A stretch of DNA of 64,000 nt from Dastarcus helophoroides (Eukaryota > Arthropoda > Insecta > Coleoptera > Bothrideridae): the NCBI GenBank assembly GCA_028583605.1, contig CM053336.1, positions 20,941,004 to 21,005,003 of the forward strand, read 5' to 3'. Both the position numbers and the translations under genes were made by a program. Below the pieces are notes generated by a model, which searched no databases, was not told the origin of the DNA, and saw only the letters and a list, made by a program, of their open reading frames with translations. Position 1 is the first letter of the stretch; each line of letters starts with the position of its first letter. Of the stretch, positions 24,501 through 32,527 are shown piece after piece.

Positions 24501-26184
24501 GAAAACTGTCTTATTTTGGCCATGTCATGGGACATCCGGAGGTATATGAAATGTTGCATTTGATCATGCAGGGAAAAGTTAATGGAAGGCGTGGATCTGG
24601 TAGACGAAGAACATCCTAGCTTAGAAACCAAAGACAATGGTTCGGACAGACAACAGTCAGCTTTTCAGAATAGCTGTGAATAAAATAATGATAGCCAACA
24701 TGATTGCTAACATCTGTTAAACGGATGTAGCACACCAAGAAGATAAATTTTGGGTTTTTAAGATGAAAGGAAAGGAGTGTCTTTACAAATAATGACAAGA
24801 ACTGATAATATATTGTACATCATGACAGTGCAAAAACTGGATTTTCAACTCTAAAACTAAACCCATTTCGGGTAATTTTGCACAAAATTAACTGTGGTAT
24901 ATTGCTTTGCAAAAGAGACATTTTTCTCCAACATAACGATACCACTTGCTATTCTTTTTAAATTGCAATTCAATTTATCTTACATAATATATAATTTATC
25001 TTATATAATTACAATATACCTTAAATTGGCCACTTAAAAATGATATGAGTTTCCGTCAGTTGAATTTTTGTATTTTCGTCTGCAGATCGCAATTCTTGAC
25101 CGCTAGACACGTCCCGTTTCTGTCGATTTGGAATTGATTAGAATTGATGTTGGAATGGATTGGTCAAAAAGTTTAATTTGTATTAAACAATTATGTGAAT
25201 AACAAAGGAAAAAAAGGAAAAAACTTGAAGGAAACTTGTGAATCGGATATCTCTAAATTTCATACATATAGTTTAAATTACGTCAGGTTGGACAACTTCA
25301 AATGTATATTCTAATTTAGTGAAATGGTATAGGACAATAATTTGGGAACTGTTCTCATGCTTAAACGATTTATTTTATTCTTACCAAATCAGCTTCCTTG
25401 AGGATGCAGTGCATATAACACTAAAATATTAAACGATTTCTAAATTAATGAGGCCATACTGTTAGTTTACTATTTTACCTTAAAGTTGCGATCTTCATTA
25501 TCAAATGTGTATTGCAAGCGTTCCTCTAAAAGAAAGTTAACATAATTAAATTACCTTTGAAACATTAATTCATATACAGAATGATCCAAATTAAGTGTGC
25601 AGCAATACTAACTTTTTTATTATTAAAGATACAAAGTTAAATTAGCAAACTAGTTCGGGTTTTGTCACTAATTGTCACTGATATCGTGAAACAATTTGAA
25701 TTTTTTGACAAAGTTAGGATTTTTAAAATGGAACACCCTGTATATTTTATTTTTGATGAAAGGTAATGAAATTTAGAATAAAAATAGTTTTTATACATTT
25801 TTGTTCTAAGATGATTGTTTTAAATAAATATTGGGCAACGTTAATGTCAATAACTGAAGATGATTTTGCATTAATATATCACTAATGCAATAAATATTAT
25901 TTTTTTTTAGAAAATAATTTGTGCAGTGCAGCAAAATTTGTTATTTATTTATTGTTATTAAAACGTACCTTCTGTAAAACCAGAATCTTTCATGCAGACA
26001 TCGTGAATCCTGTTAATTATTTCTACTACATCTTCGTGATACTGGACATAAAATAAATCAGCATAAAATGAATAATTTCCGAAGATCATAGTTGATTCGA
26101 AAAAATATAATATTTAATGCTTACCACACTTTCAGCTAAGACTAAACTTAAGCAGATGAAATTTAACAGAAGCTGAAATGACAT
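9159..26184 (-). CDS. Odorant-binding protein gene B (seven exons, transposon-expanded introns)
   Basis: Secreted insect OBP, close paralogue of gene A. Minus-strand exons: 26184-26125 (ATG, signal peptide MSFQLLLNFICLSLVLA), 26041-25969 (HDVCMKDSGFTE, C1), 25525-25479 (ERLQYTFDNED), 25420-25385 (CYMHCILKEADL, C2-C3), 24213-24102 (C4 in HAELCLPKVT), 15799-15738 (C5-x8-C6) and, provisionally, 9176-9159 (HCPLI then TAA after TTTTTTTTAG). The sum is 408 bases, exactly 135 codons plus stop, the expected OBP length. Phases agree across every junction. Intron 5 is about 8.3 kb and intron 6 about 6.6 kb, both filled with transposons. The last exon is the weak point: six codons only, chosen by phase, acceptor quality and likeness to gene C (NWFFI-stop). 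Confidence 0.85.
9585..9838 (+). pseudogene. Jockey-type LINE fragment (RT thumb region)
   Basis: The plus strand encodes residues such as FHLNIHLATKKLKVTWEG, then LGFVLDSFLKYKYHC and IRNNLLRKL across two frames. This is the conserved region after the YADD motif in jockey-clade reverse transcriptases (the YLGVTLDRTL region). It stops abruptly at about 9838, where a different LINE family begins. It is a short remnant next to, or interrupted by, the following element. Confidence 0.6.
9839..11730 (+). mobile_element. LINE family L1w copy 1 (CR1/jockey superfamily-like RT), 5'-truncated
   Basis: My working family name; three further copies occur in the window. This one begins inside the linker before the RT. 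Recognisable blocks: LELDTSKASGPDDIPAIVLK (10167-10225), NYRPISFVARYI region near 10350, ISDRQYGFRQQLSTGD (10450-10498), a mutated domain A (ALDILKGLGRVWH instead of ALDISKAFDRVWH), PQSSVL for PQGSVL, and SYADDS (10820). The C-terminal region runs from 10922 to 11688 (WNSLPNGLFP, FLHPTRGV). At least four frame breaks occur, so it is inactive. The 3' tail CATAATGGGGTCATCC then GAGTGGATTAAACTTT followed by A-runs ends near 11730 and is shared with the other copies. Confidence 0.85.
11990..14720. repeat. AT-rich quasi-periodic filler (tract 2)
   Basis: Variants of AAAAAAGTCGAAATTTT, AAAAATTGAAATTTT and similar, mostly with A-rich plus strand. A T-rich segment lies at about 12590-12990, directly before foldback copy F1. 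No protein-coding signal was found. Confidence 0.75.
12993..13155 (+). repeat. Foldback element copy F1 (near-perfect 126-bp hairpin)
   Basis: Left arm 12993-13055 and right arm 13056-13118 are inverted copies, 63 bases each with only three mismatches and no loop. Arm features: GAAATACAAAACTTGTCC, CTGAGACCAAGAAAGATT and AACACAACAAAGGTTG. A non-palindromic tail follows (GAGGATAACCAAGGATCAG, TCCGTTCCACCAAAA), which is common to all seven copies and gives polarity. This copy lacks the central ribozyme-like part seen in F4. Confidence 0.85.
14815..15610 (-). repeat. Tandem element of about 394-bp period with hammerhead-like motif (two diverged units)
   Basis: Two diverged head-to-tail units. Matching landmarks on plus: TACAACCAGGTTATGTAGGA (about 14857) with TTACAACTTGGTTAAATACG (about 15243); TCTGTAGTAAAACAGTCGAACGTG (about 14998) with its relative ending CTCGAACGTGC (about 15421); CAACAACTATAGACC (15045-15059) with CAACAATCATAGACC (about 15444-15458); GGTACGGTTG with GGTACGGTCG. 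Each unit carries, on minus, a hammerhead-like segment around the GGTC|TATAG site. The arrangement resembles the tandem non-coding retrozymes described in plants and animals. No protein is encoded. Confidence 0.6.
15046..15096 (-). ncRNA. Candidate degenerate hammerhead ribozyme (unit 1 of the 394-bp tandem)
   Basis: Minus strand: the core CTGATGA occupies 15086-15080, a short stem-loop follows (AGCC...GCG), then GAAA at 15065-15062, TTGG, and T16.1 C17 at 15057-15056, with predicted cleavage after 15056. Flanking ATA/TAT (15087-15089 with 15055-15053) plus CA/TG beyond one mismatch can form helix I. Helix II is weak, so activity is doubtful. The homologous site in unit 2 (15453-15485) has GAAACCGGTC intact, but the CTGATGA core is altered to CTTAATGA and the stem-loop is missing. 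Confidence 0.45.
15738..15799 (-). CDS. OBP gene B exon 6 (C5-x8-C6 exon)
   Basis: Minus strand after CTAG, open in the phase required by exon 5 of gene B (24102). It encodes GSDRCDIAYSFYRCMNKENPV. The cysteines are separated by exactly eight residues (C5-x8-C6), the hallmark of classical OBPs, and the exon ends at a GTAGGT donor. The equivalent exon of gene C (33335-33271) encodes GTHECEKAYNFNKCMFGADPE. It is listed separately because it sits 8.3 kb from exon 5, beyond an RTE-like LINE, a deleted mariner and filler, and would be easy to miss. Confidence 0.85.
16338..16437 (+). repeat. Foldback element copy F2 (internally deleted)
   Basis: Short version: AAATACAAATCTTGTCCCCTGAAATCAAG directly opposed to TTCAGGGGACACGATTTATATTTT, then the family tail GAAGATAATCAAGGATCAG and TCCATTCCACCAAAA. 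It has no central region. Confidence 0.8.
16440..17029. other. Non-filler sequence of unknown nature before the RTE-like element
   Basis: Base composition is more balanced than in the filler. Minus-strand ORFs at 16363-16755 and 16780-17094 show no recognisable domain; the second overlaps the 3' end of the RTE-like element. It could be the element's flank or an unknown repeat. Confidence 0.3.
17033..17056 (-). repeat. (GAA)n microsatellite at the 3' end of the RTE-like LINE
   Basis: Eight or so TTC units on plus, GAA on minus, directly downstream of the degraded C-terminal coding region. RTE-clade LINEs typically end in short tandem repeats, so this probably marks the true 3' terminus. Confidence 0.7.
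19435..19785 (+). mobile_element. 5'-truncated LINE fragment (R1-like C-terminal finger) nested in the RTE-like element
   Basis: Plus strand encodes MGIINDPSCRGCLEEDESV, EHVMCHCLELASIRG and, after one stop, SVASLREAHPRDVLQFLN. The C-x2-C-x7-H-x4-C type finger is the C-terminal domain of R1/I-group LINEs. GGTGTAGAGTTAC (19422-19434) and GGTGTAGAGTTGC (19786-19798) flank it as a 13-bp target-site duplication with one mismatch. Removing the insert and one duplicate restores continuous endonuclease reading (…LNKATLH then LISVYAPDIP). Confidence 0.8.
20280..21900. repeat. AT-rich quasi-periodic filler (tract 3)
   Basis: Same word family as the other tracts: A-rich on plus before foldback F3, T-rich after about 21060. 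No coding signal. Confidence 0.7.
20690..20931 (+). repeat. Foldback element copy F3 (full-length, central ribozyme-like arms decayed)
   Basis: Left arm from AAATACAAACCTTGTCCCC through TTGCTCTAACGCGTTTCGGTAGCC, centre GAGATACTCAGTATCTCTC, right arm TGAAGATAATATCTTGG, GCGTTAGATCAACC, CTTTATTGGGTTCAGGGGAC and GATTTGTATTTC, then a tail variant (GAAAGTAACCAAGAACCAG, TCCATCCC). On plus the hammerhead-like core reads CTGAAGA, but GAAA has become AAAA. Confidence 0.8.
21901..23147. other. Mixed non-coding region
   Basis: At 22056-22070 CAGTGGTCGTCAACC resembles a hAT terminal repeat, but no partner was found. At 22700-22815 a degenerate run of AATTTCGAATT-like 7-12-base units forms a local simple repeat. 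Nothing convincing is encoded. Confidence 0.35.
23148..24001 (+). mobile_element. Internally deleted mariner-type element with perfect terminal repeats
   Basis: AATATGAACCGGAATTT at 23146-23162 is the exact reverse complement of AAATTCCGGTTCATATT at 23987-24003. Both include the TA target duplication, so the element is intact at both ends. Inside, the transposase N-terminal region is readable (QRIIIKFLAVEGVKLAEMF, KTQVYEWHKKCLEGR; 23284-23460). Coding then jumps directly to the region after the first catalytic Asp (FKGVVLVDFLHER in another frame). The second and third blocks remain: LFHDNARPQSANL (23632-23670) and SPDLSPCDYHIFGPLK (23728-23775). The first Asp block (HDEKW type) is gone, so the copy is non-autonomous. 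It ends about 100 bp from exon 5 of OBP-B. Confidence 0.9.
24400..24765 (+). pseudogene. LINE 3' fragment (RTE-like family 2) in intron 4 of OBP-B
   Basis: Plus strand carries the C-terminal end of a LINE polyprotein in shifting frames: LTNVEVLNRMKKDKEIE, FGHVMGHPEVYEMLHLIMQG, KVNGRRGSGRRRTS, LRNQRQWFGQTTVSFFRIAV. The same kind of tail (GHVMRGDKYQLLELITQGK, SWLRNPREWF) occurs at 27640-27790 on minus, so both belong to one family. 5'-truncated and dead. Confidence 0.7.
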
Positions 26185-26227
26185 CTCTGGCGTTCGATAA
26201 AAATCACTGAAACGTCTTCCAAACGGC

Positions 26228-26237
26228 CTTATTTAAG
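26228..26237 (-). promoter_or_regulatory. TATA-like box of OBP gene B
   Basis: CTTAAATAAG on minus, 44 bases upstream of the ATG, identical to that of gene A. The adjoining upstream block with CCAAGGAGAACTTCC (about 26281-26295) is also shared. Confidence 0.55.
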
Positions 26238-26419
26238 TAAATTTTGAATGGAGGCAAATTATTGTCATCTTCTAATTGGCCAAGGAGAACTTCCTGCATT
26301 TTTATTTAACACAGTCATTGATAATAAAAATTGTGATTATTTTCGAGGTGACATTTAATAATTCAATCAAAAATGGTAAATCGAACTAATCTTTAATGAT
26401 ATGTCGTGAATGGTGAACG

Positions 26420-27180
26420 AGTTGGTTATTTACTTAACATGCTATCTCATTAAGAGCAAACATTTCAGTATTTCATTATAATTTATAAAGATATGTTTTT
26501 ATGAATGGAAGAGGAAAACCACGTTGCAAATATCCTGTACGTTTTGCGTGTGCTTAACCACGCGATGAAACAATTGCCTGATTCAGAATAACTTCATCAA
26601 TTTTTAAAAACAAGGACTTTGTTAATCACTGACATATCTTCGCCAAATTCTATGAACTTTTCTCACTTCTCAGATTTCTTATTCGTATAAGTTCTTGTTG
26701 AAAGAAGCTAAAGGATTTTTTACAACCATGTATCTACTTTTTTCCATTTTTGTTAATATTTATAATTTAATTTATCTCTTTTAGAGAACAACTAACTTTA
26801 CACAGGGGGGACGCACCCAAGTGAGGCTTTGGAGGCTGAAGTACCCCCATCCTCTTTTAAGCCTACATGACTACATATTTTAAAGCGAAGCTGCACAATA
26901 TAACAGTATGAAACAGCATCATGGCCTAAATAAATACTAGGCAAGGCTCATATATTTGATACTAGGGCTCTTAATTTGTTTCTTTCAGAAAAGTTTTTTC
27001 GGATAAATGTTCTTTGGTAAGAATTGTGTCGTATCTTAGCATATTGGATTGCAAAAACTGAAAAAAATCCTACAATATACTGGAACACAGTTATTTGTTA
27101 AATAATGAATGAAATGAAATACAAGATACTAGCTATTACCCGCTATTTCGTAAATGAATAGTTACATTTACATCTTAAAA
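26420..27180. other. Intergenic sequence between OBP-B promoter and retroelement block
   Basis: No ORF or repeat is recognised. A short GC-rich patch (GGGGGGACGCACCCAAGTGA at 26805) may be the edge of an old insertion. Confidence 0.35.
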
Positions 27181-27182
27181 CC

Positions 27183-27600
27183 GAGACTGGGTTAGTCCGA
27201 CTAGACCTAAAGCCCCAGTTGACATTAAAATGATGTGCGATGTAATCAATATTGCCACAAAAACAACTTACGAAGAAAACTCCCTAATTAAAGGCAAAAG
27301 AGACCTCCTGGAGGAATTACTGTGAGGAAATTGAATAATCTCCGAAATGCCCTAGACTCCAGAAGGTATTGCAAATAAACAACCAGAGTATACTGAGATC
27401 TTTGCAAAACCACAGGGATAATATACGCATCCCGAAGAGGGATCCCTGAGGGTTTTATTTTAGGCGCATTTCCCGGGGTGCATACCCCTTTCTGGACAAC
27501 AACGCAGCCAAGACATTGATGTAGCGCAAAATCGTGGACCAAGTTAAAGTTGGAGAATACCTAATAAACTATTTGACATAACCAGGATTATATGCGATAG
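27183..27600 (+). other. Unassigned GC-richer fragment, probably retroelement-derived
   Basis: Composition rises sharply over the surrounding intergenic sequence. The plus strand reads VSPTRPKAPVDIKMMCDVIN and ENSLIKGKRDLLEEL before stops. It abuts a recognisable LINE fragment. I cannot assign a family. Confidence 0.35.
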
Positions 27601-28562
27601 GGATCTTCGACATTGCATTCCGGAATAACCGATTGGAGCTGCATCCGAACCACTCTCTGGGGTTTCTCAGCCATGACATCCTTCATTTAACGATGCTCCG
27701 TTTGTCCTGGATCTTGCCTTGCGTAATCAATTCTAGTAGCTGGTATTTATCTCCACGCATAACATGGCCTAGATGTGCATCTTCCTTGTTTCCTCTGTAT
27801 CAATTATTTCCTTTCCTTGCCTATTCTTCAAAGCACCTGACTGTTGGTGACTTTATGCCCACATCTCGAATGCCTCTAGCTTATTTATGGATTGCTTATT
27901 TAAGGTCCATACATGGGAATCGAGAAAATATAGCTCTTCAATATTTTCACTCTTAAGCTCAAACTAAAGTTCCGGTTGCACAATCGCCGTTTCATGTTGT
28001 TGAAAACTCCTCTTGCTTTTTCTATTCTAATTCTGATTTTATTTTATATAATCATTTGTTTCATTGATGTTAGTCCTTAAGTAGTTGTATTGTAACTTGT
28101 TCTATTTGTTGATGTTGTCGACAGGTTTCTTTGTGATAGTGATCAACATAAACTTCGTTTTTTTTTCGTGTTCAGCGTCAACCCATACTCTTCGCTTTTT
28201 TCTGCTACTTTATTCACAATTCTCTGAAGGTCGTTAATATTCTCTGCTATAATAGCGGTATCGTGGGCGTATCTGCTGTTGCAGATTGGGTGGCCATTAA
28301 TTTTTACTCGCGCTGTTTCCTCTCGAAGTGCTTTCTTAAAAATCTCTTCTGAGTATGCATTGAACAATGATAGTGACAAGACACAACCCTGTCGAACTTC
28401 TCTCTTTATCTTTATAGCTTCCGTCTCTGTATTATTGATGCGTACTATTGCCGCTTGTTGATAGTAAAAATTATTTATTATCTTGATGTCTTTTGAGCCG
28501 ATGTTTTCATCTTTGAAGAGCTGTATTAGCGGTTTATATTAAACGGTATTAAAGGCGACAAT
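27601..28562 (-). pseudogene. LINE RT fragment (RTE-like family 2), decayed
   Basis: Minus strand: FKDENIGSKDIKIINNFYYQ, AIKIKREVRQGCVLSLSLFN (RT domain with RQGCVLSP degenerate), YAHDTAIIAENINDLQRIV (the YADD block with H for the first D), AEKSEEYGLTLNTKK; then past frame breaks MRGDKYQLLELITQGK and SWLRNPREWFG at the C-terminal end. Truncated upstream in domain A (LFIVAFNTV). Confidence 0.75.
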
Positions 28563-29477
28563 AAATAGTTTCAAATCATATAAATCACGTGGCCCAGACG
28601 AAATATTACCAATAATGCAACAACAAGAATATAAAGTACTAGTTTCATCTTTGTGCAAAATATTCTGGGCTTGTATTGCCACAGGATATGAACTGGAGAA
28701 GGACGAGAGTGATTTTTATACCCAAACCAGAGCGAAACACATATGCCCAGACAAAATCTTTCACACCTATCAGCTTGACATCATTCAAGCTTAAGACAAT
28801 TAAATAGTTTGTTGTATATTAGAGACGCTAAGGAGCTCTCCATTGCATCGACATCAGTAGGCCTAACAATCAAGTAAATCCTGCGTTCTGAGCTTGCATG
28901 AACTCATACGCAGAATCGAGGAAGCCCTCATAAATAGAGAAATTGCCTTGGGGGCCTTCTTAAACATTAAAGGTGCGTTTGACAACAAGCGATGCGCATT
29001 TATTAAAAAAAGCCGTAGAAAAATATGGGGTGAATCTGGCGGTAACTCGATGGTTAGACTTTGTGCTCCAAAACAGGAGAATAACAACATCGCTAGAAAA
29101 TATATCGATAACAGTATCTGTAGCTCGGTGCTATCCACAGGGTGAGGTATTGTCACCACTGCTATGGAGTCTTATGATGGATGATCTGTTGAAGGTACTA
29201 GTACTAGAAGAATTTCATGAGCAAAGATACACAGATGATTTAACCCTATTAATTAGGGGTAAATTTTCAGGGTTTGCATCAGCATTAACGCAACAGGCAC
29301 TAAACGTTACAGAAAAGTGATGTCTAGCTGAGGGATTAACAGTAAACTCTCCGACAACCACATTAGTTGCATTCACTAAAAAAAGGAATCTTGATGACTT
29401 AAAGAGGCCTAGTTTAGGACAAGAAATTCCGCTGACCAGAGAAGTTAAATATTTGAGACTTACTTTAGATACCAAAC
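28563..29477 (+). pseudogene. R1/LOA-like LINE RT fragment
   Basis: Plus strand in several frames: FKSYKSRGPDEILPIMQQ, VIFIPKPERNTYAQTKSF and PISLTSFKLKTI (RT palm approach), SLHELIRRIEEALINREIAL, LGAFLNIKGAFDN (domain A with D to N changes), YPQGEVLSPLLWSLMMDDLL, RYTDDLTLLIRGKF (YTDD active site), LTREVKYLRLTLDTKL. It ends abruptly at about 29477 where the Penelope-like coding begins. Confidence 0.8.
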
Positions 29478-30820
29478 TTGGCTTCGGAGCTCCCCGAGGA
29501 GGCTGCAGATCTTATTCATTTTCAGACTACAAAAATACTAAAACATGCCAAACCACCAAAGTCCAACATTTCTAGAGAAGAAAGATGTGCCCTTAAAACC
29601 CTAAAAACAGATTCTTCAATCACTATTCTTTCGGCTGACAAAGGTAATGCAACAGTCATCTTGGATAATTCCGAGTATGTATCCAAAATTAACGCCCTGT
29701 TGAATGACGGATCCTATATTCCTCTTCCTCGGGACCCAACAAGCAAAATTGACCGTAAACTAAAGTCCAAACTAAAATCCTTAAATTTATCCGCAGACAC
29801 TCTCAAACATCTTGTTCTGAGAGAATCCAAACCACCTCGTCTTTATGGTCTCCCCAAAATTCACAAACCCAATATTCCTCTTAGGCCCATTCTCAGCACG
29901 ATAAATTCATCTACCTACAATGTCTCGAAATATTTATCCAACAACCTCAAGTCATATACCGAAAACACATCATCACACGTCCTAAATTCTAAACACTTTG
30001 TCGTATTATTGTCCGAATTAACCCAAGTCCCCAACGACATACTGGTAAGTTTTGACCTCACTTCACTATTCACAAATGTTCCTGTTTACGACTCCATAAC
30101 GATAATTCGTCAATTACTTTCAGGCAAAGAGAATGCAGATTATCTAGCTGATTTAACTGAAATGTGCCTCACAGCGACTTATTTTTCTTTCAATGGCAGC
30201 TTCTATAAACAAGTCTCCGGCACCCCAATGGGTTCTCCCTTATCCCCAGTCGTAGCAAATATTTTTGCGAGGCCATTGAAATCCAAAAATTCCCCAAAAA
30301 CATCAACAGAGACGACGGTTATATGCTTTCCTCCATCTGGAAACCAACCATCGGAAATCTTTAGAAGTGATCGCCCAGACGAATGGTATATAGTTTCTCT
30401 TCCCTCTTTCCTGTCAGAAGAGTTTCGCCTCTGGTATGGTGGACACACTGAGTTACCGTGCTCTTCTGTCTAAACTTTCTTATCCTTAGTACTAATTTTC
30501 AATTCAGAAGAGTTTCGCCTCTGGTATGGTGGTCATACTGCGCTGCCGTGCTATGATGTTTTGAAATTGGCCTTTTCATCCTTTCATGTTTGCATATTCC
30601 CTCATATTCCTCTTTTCATTTATTTTTTCTTTTCTTTTTTCCTGAAGAAGCCCCCTACGATGGTGAGCGAAACGTCGAACACTTTTAGTAGTTCTTTGAC
30701 ACGCTCCAATCCCGGAAAAAGTATATCCTGTACTGACTCTGGCCGTGAATCGTTATCATATGTCAAGCTTAAACATCCTATAAGTTCAAATTTCGACAGA
30801 CCTTATAAGTAATGAAATTT
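29478..30820 (+). mobile_element. Penelope-like retroelement, internally deleted
   Basis: An uninterrupted 331-codon ORF (29478-30473) encodes the N-terminal two thirds of a Penelope-type reverse transcriptase: SILSADKGNATV-type block, LYGLPKIHKPNIPLRPILS (about 29850-29905), VSFDLTSLFTNVPV (about 30047-30088, first catalytic Asp), YKQVSGTPMGSPLSPVVANIF (30206-30268). The expected second palm block (YVDD type), thumb and GIY-YIG endonuclease are missing. The frame instead continues into out-of-frame sequence whose other frame reads IEIQKFPKNINREDGYMLSS, typical of the extreme C-terminus. Hence a deletion fused two distant parts. Downstream are two 48-base direct repeats (30415 and 30506) and a hammerhead-like motif. 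Confidence 0.85.
30636..30684 (+). ncRNA. Hammerhead-like motif in the Penelope-like element tail
   Basis: CTGAAGA at 30642-30648, one extra A, a short imperfect stem GCCCC.../...GGTGAGC, GAAA at 30669-30672, then CGT and C at 30676 with predicted cleavage after it. TTC before the core pairs with GAA after the site. ACGT can form helix III only between two copies. Penelope-like elements are known to carry hammerhead motifs in their repeat regions, which supports the call, but stem II is poor here. Confidence 0.5.
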
Positions 30821-30839
30821 AACTTTATTTAGCATGACA

Positions 30840-32110
30840 TTTTAAAACAATCGTTTCTTTGTAGCGGAATTTAAAAATCTTTAAATTTAAACTCGGGGTT
30901 TTGATCATGTTTCAAATTTTAGGTTGAAAAATGCAAATGCAATTCTTTAAAAAAAAAGTCAAAATTTAATGAGTATGCAAAGTTTCGGCGTTCCTCCGAA
31001 ATTTACACGTTTTCTGAGCAAATTTAAATTTTTCTTCTTGAAAAAAATTTCAACTTTTGAATATTATTATCTATTATAGCTAGATGGTTTGAAAAATATT
31101 TTCAAACCGATACATGCGCATAGGTAGGACCTGTTTCCGAAAATTGATAGAAACAAACGTCAAGTGTAAATTTTCAAATATATTTTCCTTGTAATTTACA
31201 TTTATCTATTTAACTTTTGACGAGACTTGAAAAAAAAAGTTTAAATTTGCGAAAACTGCTTCTTTCAAAACATCAAAAAAAAAGTCCCTTCTGAAAGTCA
31301 TGCTACTTTTAATAAGATTTGGCTTAATTTTAATAAAATAAGCGAATTTTGAGAGAAAAATACTAATTTCGACAAGGGAATCGAACTTAAAGTTCACAAC
31401 AAATAATTTCCTCGAAGTTTTTAACTCTTTTAAGAAAACTTGAAAAGGAAAATATTTACAAAATGTCGTTTATAGAAAAGGTAAACTTCGAGCACAAATC
31501 GGAATATTGAGGAGCTGGACATGTCAAATTTTGAAAGAGGTCAAATTTTGAAATAGGTCAAAATCATGACCAAAAGGTCAAAATTTTGCAAAAAGTAGGA
31601 TTTTCCAATTTTCAATTTAAAAAAATGAAATTTGCGGATAAGGTCGAAATTTGGAAAAATTTTGAAAATAAATTGAAATTTCGGAGAACATACTATTTAA
31701 AAAAAGTCGACTTTAGAAAAACTATCCAACTTAAGAAAAAAGAAATTTCTCGGGGAATCAGAGGTAATCAAATTTGGAGAAGGTAATCAAATTTATCAGA
31801 AAAAGTCAACTTTTGACAATAAAGTCGTTTTTAAGAAAAAGTTTTAGAGAAGAAAAGTTAAAATTTTATTAAAAAGCCAATTTCGAGGAAAATATCGAAA
31901 TTTGCAGTCACATAGAAGGTTAAATTTTGATCCAAAAGTCGAAATCTCTGAGTTATTATTTCCATTTTTTTAAATTTCGACTTAATTTCGAGAAATAAAG
32001 TGAAATTTGAAGAATAAGTCAAATTTCGAAAAAAAATACATTTTGAGTAGTAATGTCGAATTTCGACATAAAACTTAACATGTGCAGAAAAAAACCTCAT
32101 TTTGATAAAA
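30840..32110. repeat. AT-rich quasi-periodic filler (tract 4)
   Basis: Words such as AAATTTTGAAAGAGGTC and GAAATTTGGAAAAATTTTG. It sits between the Penelope-like element and the 3' end of OBP-C. Confidence 0.7.
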
Positions 32111-32458
32111 ATGCAAACAATGTTAGCTATATTTATTTTAATAGGAATTAAACAAATAATTTTTTCAAAGTGTCAATTCATTTAGAACATTACAGTTTGA
32201 ATATTTTTCCAAAAAAAAATAACAAAAACCTTTTAACTTTTGCTGAAGTAATTTTGTTGAGCTGGTTTATTTACAAAATTCTATGGAAAGCTCTTTTAAA
32301 TAATGACTGTTTTTTTTTCATTACTGTTTTCTCATTTCTGTACGCCATGCGGCAATATAGTTATTTCGTCCTTAATGACATTTTTAAAACTTTCTGTAAA
32401 TTATAAGTATGTAGCTAGAGTTATAGGTCAAAATAATACGTTATGAATGCTGCAAGTC

Positions 32459-32464
32459 TTTATT
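32459..32464 (-). terminator. Polyadenylation signal of OBP gene C
   Basis: AATAAA on minus, 64 bases after the stop codon at 32528. Position and sequence fit the cleavage/polyadenylation signal of this gene. Confidence 0.65.
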
Positions 32465-32527
32465 TAACAGAAATGATAACTATTGCAATAGCAAGAAGTC
32501 CGTTTGGTGTATCCTGATTTGTTAGAG

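Noticed and set aside
29478..30473. Longest plus-strand ORF (331 codons) as a host gene
   Set aside because: KIHKP, LTSLFTNVP and GTPMGSPLSP motifs identify it as Penelope-type reverse transcriptase.
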